The notes under the pieces were generated by a model. The model was given only the letters and a program-made list of their open reading frames with translations, was not told the origin of the DNA and did not search any database. A stretch of DNA of 64,000 bases from Geminocystis herdmanii PCC 6308 (GTDB lineage Bacteria; Cyanobacteriota; Cyanobacteriia; Cyanobacteriales; Cyanobacteriaceae): contig NZ_CM001775.1 of assembly GCF_000332235.1 (NCBI RefSeq), positions 3,103,770 to 3,167,769 on the forward strand, written 5' to 3'. Positions 56,358 to 64,000 of the stretch are shown one piece after another. Each line of letters opens with the position of its first letter. Position 1 is the first letter of the stretch. The translations under genes were made by a program, and so were the position numbers.

Positions 56358-58794
56358 CTAAAAAAGTAATTCTATACGTTCATTAAGATCTAACTTAAAC
56401 GTACCATAGGGATTAACATGACTAAAAATCAAAGGGGTAATTGCCCCGTAAATCCCCTTGATTAAGCCTTGAATGCCAATGAGATTGAGCTAAAACCTGT
56501 TGAATCATTAAAGTATTAACATAGACTAAACTAATTTGTAATAAATGTAAAGACAATACGGATAACTCTTGACTTTCTAGGCGATTAGAGGCAAACTCAC
56601 CACCTTTACCGTAGAAGATAAAATCATTAACACCATTCCATCTTTCCACCACATTCAAACCTTCATTAATTTCCCTTCTGATAGCTTCTGAATTCAAATA
56701 TTGACTCAGGAAAATGGTTTTCACTGCCCTACCCAACTCCAACAACGCCAAATAAGTAGGATGCTTCAAGGCTGAGCGATTAAATCGTTTTAAAATAGCT
56801 TCAGTCTCTGCTGTACCTAATCTTAAGGCTGTAGCATATTTTACCATCTGGTCATATTGTTGGCGAATTAAATCCCAATTAATTGGGCGAGTCAGAATCG
56901 GCTGTAAATGAGGATAGCTATTACTTTGACCCAAGTCGGGAAGATATAGCCTTTGCACCTTAATCCTTTTGAGTCGAGGCATTAACTGAAATCCTAGTAA
57001 GTGACTAAAAGCAAACGCTACTTCACTTTGTCCATGACTATCAACATAGTTTTTCTTGACATCCATATCAGTACAATGACGTAAAACCCCTTCAATCATT
57101 GCTGCCACTTCCGATGAAGATACAGTTTTTAACTGAGAATAAATGCAAGTAGATTTCTTTTCAACGTGCCAATAAATCATTACCCCACGTCCACCATAAC
57201 GCAGATGATATTGACTCATTAAGTTTTGCTCCCATGAACCAAAATGTTTACTATCACTCGCACAAGTGGTAGTTCCTTCCCCCCAGATTTCAGGATTACG
57301 AATCTCAAAAATAGCATTAACTACCGAGGCTATAGCACTTCTAAGTTAGTCTTTTTGAATGTAGCGACGGCGTACATAAAGTAAATCATGATAATTTTCG
57401 CTATTTATACCCGTATTAATGCGGTTAATCCTTTCTTTGCCGTCATCGGTTTTTTCAATAATAATATCTTTCCAACCTGTTTTTAATACCCCTTCAATGG
57501 GTATTTTTTCTTCCAAGTCATAATATTTAGCTTTACTATCAGTGTATTTTTTAAGCAGTTCTAAGGCTAAAATTATGGGGCGGTGAATGTCATTATTAGA
57601 GCGAAATTCCAGCACTTCTAATAGTTGGGGTATCATCCGACGATAATGGGTAGCAAAGGAACTACGCATCACAGTATGAACTTTTTGGCGATAGGCTGTA
57701 TTGGTTGATTTATATTCTTTGACTAGGTTTTTCAGGGTTTCTTGACTGACAACGGGATAAACTACTGTTTGAATCACTCCTTCAGGATTAGCTAGGGCTA
57801 CTTCGGCAATACGAAAAAGGATATTAGTTTTTCCATTTACGAGTTTAAAGTCTTCAATCAGTTCTTTATTAATACGTCTTTCGGCTCTAGTTCCAATACG
57901 TTTGATAATAGAGACTAGGATTTCAATGAGATTATCGGTTATTTCTTGACTACGTTGATGACAAAAAGCACTCATTAATGTGTAGCGTATTGGTTCAGAA
58001 TGTTGTCGTAAGTCATAGGGAGATTCTGTGGCGGCTCTTTGACGGTATTTTTGAATGATTTTGGCTGATATTCCTTGAAATAAATCTGTGGATAATCCTA
58101 CGGCTCGAATTCGTTTTAGTTTTTCAATTTTTGTGAGAAAGGTATCTAAGCCCACTGGACCTGGATCTGTTTTAATAAAGGCAAAGTCGGAGGTTTTTAG
58201 TTTTGGAGAAGATGTTGATTCATCTTCATTATTGTCATCCGTTTTGAGAAGAATATCAATTTGCTCTTTGATTATCGTGGTTAATTTTGATGTTACCTGA
58301 TTACACCATTGACTTTCCGATACTGATAAAGCATGACGAATTAAGCGTTCTATTCTATTGACGGTAGGTGGTTCAATTTGTAATTCACGAAACTTTTGAT
58401 AAACAATTTCTTTGATGGACTCAATTTTTTGTTCGTTGGGAATAATTTCCGCTATCAGCCAATTGCTTATTTGTTCACTATCCTGTGTTGTTGCTGTTCT
58501 AAAGTTAAATAGAGTCCGAATTTCAGCTCGATAAACTTTTGCACTACGTCCTTGAGGATTATAGTCTGAGTAAGAGCTAACAGGAATATTAAGTTGATTA
58601 GCAATGTAAGATATTATTAAATCAGGTATTTGTTCCGAAGTATCAGGAAAACGAGCCCTTAGTTGAAAATATTTGAGTATTATAGCGAAACCTATTTTAT
58701 TTCCACCAATCTTATTAGTTAGTAATTTTAATTCTTGGGGAATAAGTGTCCAATTTTCGATTAGCTCTTCTGTTTGCCAATTTTTCTTGAGCAT
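56358..58794 (-). pseudogene. Tn3-family transposase, inactivated
   Basis: The N-terminal DUF4158 part begins at 58794 (MLKKNWQTEELIENW). The DDE part carries [14 protein letters not shown] (first Asp), [14 protein letters not shown] (second Asp) and [10 protein letters not shown] (Glu), and the C-terminus [12 protein letters not shown] is recoverable. Three lesions are visible: about 190 codons missing near 57417 (RINRI joins NTGI), an in-frame TAA at 57346-57348 just before [13 protein letters not shown], and a one-base insertion near 56437 that shifts the last 26 codons. A Tn3 transposase of this group is about 990 residues; here about 810 codons remain. Confidence 0.9.
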
Positions 58795-59009
58795 TAATTA
58801 TTTTCACAATTTGCAGATCTAACAAATCTCACAATAGTCGGAAAAGGTCTATCTTCAAAAATATTTATAACTGCATACTATTTAATATTTGTCAAATGGT
58901 TATTTATTAACATATTTGTAAAACTTATCATTTGAGAGGAAAAAAGACTCTTAACAGTCAAGGAAGAAAAAAGACTAAAACTATTGCTAAGTATAGCTTT
59001 GAGCTTCTC

Positions 59010-59044
59010 ACTGCCCCTCATGACACGAACCCTATGTTTCCGCC
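59010..59044 (-). repeat. Right terminal inverted repeat of the Tn3-like element
   Basis: Exact inverted copy of 55928-55962. Its outward ATG (59019-59021) opens a frame that continues into the hicB remnant. Confidence 0.9.
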
Positions 59045-59178
59045 ATGTATCAGCTTTTGGTGATACCCCTGAAGAAGCCTTAGACGAATTATATGAAGCA
59101 TACGAAGGGATGAAAGAATGTTATCTAGCTGATGGTGAGTCGATGCCTCCAGCACTTTCAAGAGTTGCTTTAGTTTAA
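59019..59178 (+). pseudogene. hicB 3' remnant fused to the transposon end
   Basis: After MTRTLCFRH from the inverted repeat, the frame reads VSAFGDTPEEALDELYEAYEG, then MKECYLADGESMPPALS. This is the C-terminal half of a HicB-like antitoxin (GDTPEEAL is the family hallmark). The N-terminal strands are missing, replaced by transposon sequence. No hicA is adjacent. A short chimeric protein could still be made. Confidence 0.7.
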
Positions 59179-59195
59179 ACGCTAAAAAATGAGTT

Positions 59196-59528
59196 ATGTT
59201 ATTAATAAATAACCAAAAAATAAAAGTAATTACTGAACGTTTAAAAAGAGATTTAAAGTTAATTTATCACGATCGATTAAGTCAATTAATTTTATTTGGT
59301 TCACAGGCGAGGGGCGATGCTCAACCTGATTCAGATATTGATATATTAGTGGTATTAAAAGGAGAAGTTAACCCTGTCGAAGAAATTAACAGAAATAGTT
59401 ATTTTATTAGTGAGTTATGTTTAGAATTTGATGCTTTAATTAATTGTTTTTATCTGTCTGAATTACAATTACAAGAAAAAAATAAACCTCTGATTAAAAA
59501 TATAAGAAAAGAGGGTATTATTTTATGA
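59196..59528 (+). CDS. Minimal nucleotidyltransferase (MNT), HEPN partner lost
   Basis: The 110-residue protein has the Pol-beta-like motif LFGSQARGDAQPDSDIDILVVL near residue 34 and a third acidic site in LEFDALINCF. In MntA/HepT pairs the MNT AMPylates and silences the HEPN ribonuclease. Here the next ATG (59525) opens MNKQR and stops, so the HEPN gene is truncated to a few codons. The MNT may be a leftover of a complete pair. Confidence 0.85.
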   Translation: MLLINNQKIKVITERLKRDLKLIYHDRLSQLILFGSQARGDAQPDSDIDILVVLKGEVNPVEEINRNSYFISELCLEFDALINCFYLSELQLQEKNKPLIKNIRKEGIIL

Positions 59529-59542
59529 ATAAACAAAGATAG

Positions 59543-60064
59543 TTAAATGGCTACTAATTCTTGAGCTTGTTTTAAAATTGTATCATTAGCTTTTTTTGTT
59601 TCTAAGGTGAGATTAATATTTCGTGCTAATTTGGCTATTTCCAATAACTTAAAATCAACTTTTTCTTCATTTTTAACCCAAAACCATTCTAGCACCTCAT
59701 CTAAGTGCCAAATAGCCTGAGAGCCTTTAAAAAATGGTTTAGGAAACTTATCTTTATTAACGTATTTTTGAATATTTTGTTTGCTACATTCCAATATCTC
59801 TGATAATTCTAGAACACCTACTAAATCAGGAGAAACTTGCATTAAAATTGCGGTGGGAATCACTGATTTTACTTGTTGAATCGCACTATAAACCGCTTGA
59901 TAAGCTGATTCTGATTCTCTCATAAAATCTAGTACGATCGAACCCTTTTGCCCCATACCGATTATGGCATCTCCGCACCCTGCTTCATATAAAGCGTCTA
60001 AATACATTTCCGTATCTATTTCCGTCTCGAAATCAAAAATTAAACTAAAATCATAATAATTCAT
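59543..60064 (-). CDS. Putative antitoxin/regulator of a HicA-like pair (HTH protein)
   Basis: The 173-residue protein starts at 60064 (MNYYDFSLIFDFE), with GAGG nine bases upstream. Residues 1-80 form an alpha/beta unit (DTEMYLDALYEAGCGDAIIGMGQKG, then LDFMRESESAYQAVYSAIQQV). Residues about 90-140 are an AlpA/MerR-like HTH (SPDLVGVLELSEILECSKQNIQKYV, then FPKPFF and IWHLDEVLEW). It overlaps the upstream HicA-like gene by 14 nt. I have seen this two-gene arrangement in diverse bacteria as hypothetical proteins; I infer the antitoxin/repressor role. Confidence 0.6.
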   Translation of the reverse strand: MNYYDFSLIFDFETEIDTEMYLDALYEAGCGDAIIGMGQKGSIVLDFMRESESAYQAVYSAIQQVKSVIPTAILMQVSPDLVGVLELSEILECSKQNIQKYVNKDKFPKPFFKGSQAIWHLDEVLEWFWVKNEEKVDFKLLEIAKLARNINLTLETKKANDTILKQAQELVAI

Positions 60065-60311
60065 CTCTATTTTCCTCACTATAGATACATTTATCAATCG
60101 CTCTTTTTAGATGTTGAGCAAAATATTCAGGATTAGTTGGTGTACTCCAAACACTTATTTTACAGTGTTTTCCGCTACGACAGTTTTTATCATTATAAGG
60201 ACAATATAAAATACCCCAAGCATGACCATTAGACTCTTTAATTATCCATCCTTTTTGTTGGGCATATTCAATTACCTCTCTGATTTTTTTATGGGGATGT
60301 TTTTTCTTCAT
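60051..60311 (-). CDS. HicA-like putative toxin with Cys cluster
   Basis: The ATG at 60311 is chosen (MKKKHPHKKIREVIEYA); an upstream TTG lies in the palindrome. The 86-residue protein resembles HicA in outline: a helix (REVIEYAQQKGWIIKE), then SNGHAWGILYCP with a His placed like the HicA catalytic His. Unlike HicA it carries four Cys (CPYNDKNCRSGKHC and the C of IDKC) that may bind zinc. A 14-nt overlap couples it to the HTH protein downstream. It is probably an RNA-binding or RNA-cutting toxin; activity is unproven. Confidence 0.6.
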   Translation of the reverse strand: MKKKHPHKKIREVIEYAQQKGWIIKESNGHAWGILYCPYNDKNCRSGKHCKISVWSTPTNPEYFAQHLKRAIDKCIYSEENRDELL

Positions 60312-60323
60312 TTTAGTTTCTTT

Positions 60324-60339
60324 GTTGTTGATCAACAAC
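60324..60339. promoter_or_regulatory. Perfect 16-bp palindrome, candidate operator
   Basis: GTTGTTGATCAACAAC is its own reverse complement. It ends 13 bp before the start of the HicA-like gene. It is well placed for autorepression by the pair's HTH protein. Confidence 0.6.
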
Positions 60340-60361
60340 CTTAGATTTAAAATAGCACATA

Positions 60362-61948
60362 TTAGCTAAGTTTAATAACGGGGTAATTTTTATGGGTTAA
60401 TTTACCTGTTTTTAAATCTTTCGCAGTAATTAATAATCGTTTATTCCCGTCGATCGAAAAGTCAACTTGAAAACATTTTTCTCCTTTTTTTACAGAAGTA
60501 TTAGTGCTTAAAAAAGTCGGGGATTCTTCATTCATCCAAAAATAACTCCTCTCCTCTTGCTTATCGGGAGTCAAGGCACTTAAACGGGCTGAACCGTTGG
60601 GATCAAACACCAATTCAATATTATTATTACTGTTACTCTGATACTGTTGTCCTAACTCGAAAATAGCTAACCCTAAATTTTCTTGATCATCATGGGATGC
60701 TTTAATGGTTAAACGCGCAATGTTTTCTGTGGGGTAATTTGTGCCTCGTTTCACCAAAATACGATAGTCATAATCTCCCTTCTCACTATTGAAATATCTT
60801 AGAGCGTAATCGTGTTGAATATGATCATAAAAATCCACCCCTGCCACAAAAGCCGCCGCCCCCCTTGCCACTGCATCGAGGGGATTAGACAACATGACTT
60901 TATCTTTCCCAAAAATCCGTTTGAGGGTGCGTTGAATCGCTGGAATTTGACTACTACCCCCTACGGTTAACACCGCTTTGATGTTGTCTTCCGTGTAACC
61001 CCTATCTCGTGCATCGTTTAACGCCCTTCTAATGGCTCGATCGATGTCCGTAAATGCGCCATTTTCCTCTAAAATATCCTCTAGGAGACTACGGCTAAAT
61101 TCCGCCCCAATAATCGCCCCTGTGTTGGGGTTAAGGATGGTTATATCGGCGGTTTCCTGTTGGGATAGACGAATTTTTACTTGTTCACATTCTACTAAAA
61201 TTGAGCCTGATAGTTGCAATATCTCCTCGTCACTGTCTTGATAGCCTGTTTGTCTCAAAACTTCGCTATACAACCATTGATCGATCGTTGCACCACCGAG
61301 ACTACATCCTGCTTTCCCTAAAACACGACAACGGCGACTAGCAGATATATTTTCCTCCTCAATTAACACTACAGCTATATCTAAAGTGCCTCCCCCAAAG
61401 TCAAAGATTAAATAGACATCCCCTGCTTGAATATTTGCACCATAACCCAAAGCGGCGGCAGAGGCTTCATCAATTAAGCGAAAACGGGGCATTCCTGCGG
61501 TTTGTGCCACTTCCGTTAACCAGTTTTCGTAATCTTCAAAGGCTTCCACCGGCACGGTAAAGGCGATTTCTTCGTTACCGATATTCAATTCTTGGGTAGC
61601 AAAGATTAACAGGGTAGAAAGAAAGTCTTTTCCTGCTTCTTGATAGGATATTTGTTTTTGATTGATTTTGCGTTTAATGGGGCTACGATGGGCGATATAG
61701 CGTTTTACCCAACGGAAGGTAGAATCATTTTTTTCGAGGTTGCGTTGTCTGACTTGTTGCCCTAACCAACGGCGATTATCATTACTGTAGTGGATAAGGG
61801 AAGGAATTATGGAAATTCGCTCTTTTCCTTGTTGATAATAATTACTATAGTCAGAAAGGTGAAAGGATTTTCCCTCGGAGGTGCTTTCATCCCATACTGC
61901 TATTACTGTATTTGATGTGCCGAAATCGATCGCAATTCTTCCAGACAT
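60362..61948 (-). CDS. Hsp70-family protein (DnaK-like, short)
   Basis: The 528-residue protein has the Hsp70 ATPase signatures IDFGTSNTVIAVWDE (residues 6-20), FDFGGGTLDIAVVL near 188 and VGGSSQIPAIQRTLKRIFGK near 328. After about residue 390 the substrate-binding part is short and unlike DnaK, with no lid helices or EEVD-like tail. It is therefore a specialised Hsp70 rather than the housekeeping DnaK. A GrpE-like gene lies 750 bp away on the same strand and may serve it. Confidence 0.88.
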   Translation of the reverse strand: MSGRIAIDFGTSNTVIAVWDESTSEGKSFHLSDYSNYYQQGKERISIIPSLIHYSNDNRRWLGQQVRQRNLEKNDSTFRWVKRYIAHRSPIKRKINQKQISYQEAGKDFLSTLLIFATQELNIGNEEIAFTVPVEAFEDYENWLTEVAQTAGMPRFRLIDEASAAALGYGANIQAGDVYLIFDFGGGTLDIAVVLIEEENISASRRCRVLGKAGCSLGGATIDQWLYSEVLRQTGYQDSDEEILQLSGSILVECEQVKIRLSQQETADITILNPNTGAIIGAEFSRSLLEDILEENGAFTDIDRAIRRALNDARDRGYTEDNIKAVLTVGGSSQIPAIQRTLKRIFGKDKVMLSNPLDAVARGAAAFVAGVDFYDHIQHDYALRYFNSEKGDYDYRILVKRGTNYPTENIARLTIKASHDDQENLGLAIFELGQQYQSNSNNNIELVFDPNGSARLSALTPDKQEERSYFWMNEESPTFLSTNTSVKKGEKCFQVDFSIDGNKRLLITAKDLKTGKLTHKNYPVIKLS

Positions 61949-62007
61949 TTAATTTATAATGTTTTGTCAGCTAGTCGTTAATTTTATTTTATCGGAGAAT
62001 TTAAACC

Positions 62008-62298
62008 ATGAGCCAAGTAATTACTAAAGAAAATACTATCCTAGAAGAAGTTAACAATCTCACGGATGAACAACAGGATAAAGTTTTAGAGTTTATCAGA
62101 TTTTTACAGTATCAAGATAGTAATAAACAAAACGAAAATAACGAGTTAAATATCATAGAAGAAAAGAGCGATAAAAAAGACATATCTTTTGCGGAAGATG
62201 CTAAAGAATTTATCGGATGTGTGGAAGGTGCTGAAAATTTATCTCAATTGAAACAGAAGCTAAAAAGAGTTAAAATTCATGAAGTGTTAAAAGGTTAA
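62008..62298 (+). CDS. Putative antitoxin of a PIN-domain pair
   Basis: The 96-residue protein has an N-terminal DUF2281-like helix (ILEEVNNLTDEQQDKVLEFIRFL). An acidic linker and a basic C-terminal tail follow. The PIN-domain gene follows 35 bp later on the same strand. The pairing with a PIN protein supports an antitoxin role. A ribosome site ATCGGAGA lies 10-15 nt before the ATG. Confidence 0.7.
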   Translation: MSQVITKENTILEEVNNLTDEQQDKVLEFIRFLQYQDSNKQNENNELNIIEEKSDKKDISFAEDAKEFIGCVEGAENLSQLKQKLKRVKIHEVLKG

Positions 62299-62333
62299 TT
62301 TTCTTAAAAACATCAAGATAAAAAATAAATATT

Positions 62334-62669
62334 ATGAGCAAAAATATTATTATTGATGCTGGAAGTCTAGTCGCCTTATTAAATAAAAAAGATCACTTTC
62401 ATTCATGGGCAAATCAAGAAGCTAATAAGTTATCACCTCCTTTTATTACTTGTGAAGCAGTAATTACAGAAGCCTGTTTTTTATTGCGAAATGTTTATGG
62501 TGGAGAAGATGCAGTTATGACATTAGTGAAAATGGGCAAAATTCAGATTCCTTTCCAATTTAGTGAAGAAGTAAATTCCATTCAAGAATTGATGAAACGT
62601 TATCAATCTGTGCCGATGTCTTTCGCCGATGCTTGTGTGGTAAGAATGGCGGAATTAATACCCAATTAA
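62334..62669 (+). CDS. PIN-domain toxin, probably 3'-truncated
   Basis: The 111-residue protein has the PIN acidic residues D8 (IIDAGSLVALLN), E in TCEAVITEACFLL, and D in MSFADACVVRMAELIPN. Intact relatives continue with about 25-30 residues that carry the last acidic strand (a D-x-DF type motif). Here the frame stops right before a hairpin repeat (62672-62685), suggesting that the end was lost. Activity is doubtful. Confidence 0.75.
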   Translation: MSKNIIIDAGSLVALLNKKDHFHSWANQEANKLSPPFITCEAVITEACFLLRNVYGGEDAVMTLVKMGKIQIPFQFSEEVNSIQELMKRYQSVPMSFADACVVRMAELIPN

Positions 62670-62671
62670 GA

Positions 62672-62685
62672 AGGGCTAAAGCCCT
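62672..62685. repeat. Hairpin AGGGCTAAAGCCCT
   Basis: A 6-bp stem with a 2-nt loop and a trailing cactacaaacc word, a common interspersed element in cyanobacteria by my recollection. It marks the end of the shortened PIN gene and could end both converging messages. Confidence 0.65.
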
Positions 62686-62698
62686 CACTACAAACCTT

Positions 62699-63229
62699 TT
62701 ATTCTATCACTTTTTCGACGATCGAACTCTTAATTACCTGATTTTGGTAGCTTATTCCCACTATTTTAATAATAACTTTATCTCCTCTATTAATATCGAT
62801 ATTACTATTCAAAGATTGATGATAATTAGGCTCAAAATTAGTGATTTCTCCCACTTCACCAATGAAGGTTAAACCCTCCATTTCAAAAACATTAATTAAC
62901 CGTTTTACCACTAATAAAATATCTTTAGCTTGGACAGGTTTTTCTTCTACTTCTAACAAATATTTTTGCGTAATTAATTGACTAATAGGAGAAGCTATTT
63001 GATTAAATAATTTTTCCTTTTCCCCTAAAATCTTTTCCTGTAATTGTATCGATTCTTTTTCTTCTTGTCTTTGTAATTTTTGCTGTAAACTATTAATAGT
63101 GTGAGTTCGATCGACCAATTCTAATTTTAACTGTTGTAATTTGGTTTCTAATGTAATAATTTTTTCTGATGATTCATCATTAGAGGTAACTGTAGGAGAT
63201 GAAAATAGTTTTTTAAGCCAATTAATCAT
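62699..63229 (-). CDS. GrpE-like protein
   Basis: The 176-residue protein has an N-terminal coiled coil (EKIITLETKLQQLKLELVDRT and onward, residues 20-75), a four-helix segment, and a C-terminal beta wing (GEVGEITNFEPNYHQSLN, then INRGDKVIIKIVGISYQNQVI). The wing resembles the GrpE nucleotide-exchange domain (G-x-x-F-x-P-x-x-H). The likeness is partial, and it is unlikely to be the housekeeping GrpE. With the Hsp70 at 60362 it may form a dedicated chaperone pair. Confidence 0.65.
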   Translation of the reverse strand: MINWLKKLFSSPTVTSNDESSEKIITLETKLQQLKLELVDRTHTINSLQQKLQRQEEKESIQLQEKILGEKEKLFNQIASPISQLITQKYLLEVEEKPVQAKDILLVVKRLINVFEMEGLTFIGEVGEITNFEPNYHQSLNSNIDINRGDKVIIKIVGISYQNQVIKSSIVEKVIE

Positions 63230-63495
63230 AAGGTTTAAAATAAATAATTTTTGTCCAAAAGTATAACAATTTTCGTACTAATCAAGTATATAGAAATATT
63301 TTTCTTACATTAATGTAGTAAAATTCATTAGGGATAGGCTAAGAGGCATCAATCTGGAATATAATTTGAGTTAGATTTGAATTATTCATTGTTGGTGGTA
63401 ATTACCCTGAGAATTGTTCGGTTATAACACTTTAATAAAATTTGTCAACAAGTTATGATTAATTCTGTTCAGAGGAATATTGAGATAATTAAGCT

Positions 63496-64000
63496 ATGAT
63501 TTTGTCTGATTATTTGGGAGTTAAATTAAGTGATATTTTGTTAGCGGAAGATAACGAGGATTTATCGATCGAAAGTGGTGAAAATCTCGCTAATATGGCG
63601 ATTAATGCTCAACAACAGTGGCATAGTTCGATCGAATCTTTAGAAAAATTATTAACTCTCACTATCGGACAAAATTGTGATGCTCGATCGATTCAAGGTT
63701 TAATTATATCTTCTTCTACTCCCATAATTCAGGATATAAAATTAATCTCTCGTTTAGAAACCGTTGTCTTTTCTGCTAAAGATAATACTCAAATTGCTTT
63801 AATGCCAAGTCATAGTCATAACGAGTTTGTACAAATTTCCCCTTCATCTTTTATTGATGTTTCTTTGGATATAAATGATAGTTTAAATGGTGAACAATTT
63901 TGCTTGGTTTTAACCAATAAATTTTCTTGTATAATTTTAAAAGGTGTAGATCAAAATTATCGGGATAAATTTCAGTTTTCTTTCTGTCCAGAAATAATCA
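63496..64000 (+). CDS. N-terminal part of a probable sensory protein (partial)
   Basis: The frame opens at 63496 (MILSDYLGVKLSDILL) and runs off the right edge after 168 codons. A mixed alpha/beta region with LNGEQFCLVLTNKFSCIILKG and FQFSFCPEII resembles the DICT-like input domain of cyanobacterial histidine kinases, but this is from memory. No catalytic domain is within the window. The gene is divergent from the GrpE-like gene, with a 266-bp gap. Confidence 0.45.
   Translation, partial: MILSDYLGVKLSDILLAEDNEDLSIESGENLANMAINAQQQWHSSIESLEKLLTLTIGQNCDARSIQGLIISSSTPIIQDIKLISRLETVVFSAKDNTQIALMPSHSHNEFVQISPSSFIDVSLDINDSLNGEQFCLVLTNKFSCIILKGVDQNYRDKFQFSFCPEII

Larger units (their letters stand above)
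55928..59044 (-). mobile_element. Degenerate Tn3-family transposon with 35-bp perfect inverted ends
   Basis: The 35-bp sequence at 55928-55962 (ggcggaaacataggg...aggggcagt) is exactly inverted at 59010-59044. Between them lie a broken Tn3-type transposase and a tyrosine-recombinase C-terminus of the kind used as cointegrate resolvase by some Tn3 elements. Next to the inner GGGG of the left end there is a Tn3-IR-like tract (AAAAAAATAGTAC). No 5-bp target duplication flanks the outer ends. It is about 3.1 kb and cannot move by itself. Confidence 0.8.

Overview
The window is AT-rich cyanobacterial chromosome. Evidence: phycocyanin genes (cpcBA), the iron-stress antenna IsiA with flavodoxin, the cyanobacterial division protein ZipN/Ftn2, a four-ACT-domain aspartate kinase, DUF4912 and pentapeptide proteins, CGATCG-centred words (often TCGATCGA, sometimes the HIP1 octamer GCGATCGC), and heptanucleotide tandem repeats between genes. 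Gene content and base composition suggest a unicellular Geminocystis/Cyanobacterium-like organism; this is an inference, as no rRNA is present.

Layout. 1-23 kb is mostly ordinary core genome: a glycosyltransferase running off the left edge, ureD, an alpha/beta hydrolase, a secreted RTX-like protein, an Rpn-type nuclease, lysC, rimM, a flavodoxin-isiA iron-stress block, a YoeB-type toxin-antitoxin pair, an ECF ATPase, a DUF4912 protein, an NtcB-like regulator, cpcBA, yjbQ, ruvA, cbiQ and clpB. 24.5-29.8 kb is a decayed accessory island. It holds broken vapBC, intact hicBA, YefM/YoeB-like and HigBA-like modules, an orphan vMAP-like DNA-binding protein, shuffled duplicate pieces of clpB, hicB and vapC whose joints fall on a 17-bp hairpin repeat, and debris of an ISL3-type transposase, a kinase and an antitoxin. 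29.8-53.8 kb is core again: a 2449-residue CheA-type hybrid kinase with four Hpt modules, mutL, a HAD phosphatase, panD with a tiny overlapping membrane protein, frr-pyrH, ald, cbiM, rfbC, an ABC exporter, a fructosamine-kinase-family gene, uppS, zipN, an EamA transporter and a pentapeptide protein.

53.86-60.3 kb looks like integrated mobile DNA. A displaced tRNA 3' end and five 11-bp tandem repeats sit directly before a tyrosine recombinase. Next come palindromic direct repeats, then a degenerate Tn3-family element (55928-59044) with 35-bp perfect inverted ends, a broken transposase and a tyrosine-resolvase remnant. The right end of the element abuts a hicB remnant, a minimal nucleotidyltransferase whose HEPN partner is lost, and an intact two-gene HicA-like/HTH module preceded by a perfect 16-bp palindrome. 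This last module is the best candidate for a little-described system. The window ends with an atypical Hsp70, a PIN-type pair cut short at a hairpin, a GrpE-like protein on the other strand, and the start of a probable sensory protein.

Functional links: flavodoxin, IsiA and a small zinc-ribbon gene share an upstream motif and may respond together to iron. CbiO-, CbiQ- and CbiM-type genes would make an ECF metal transporter but lie up to 30 kb apart. The Hsp70 and GrpE-like genes may be a specialised chaperone pair.
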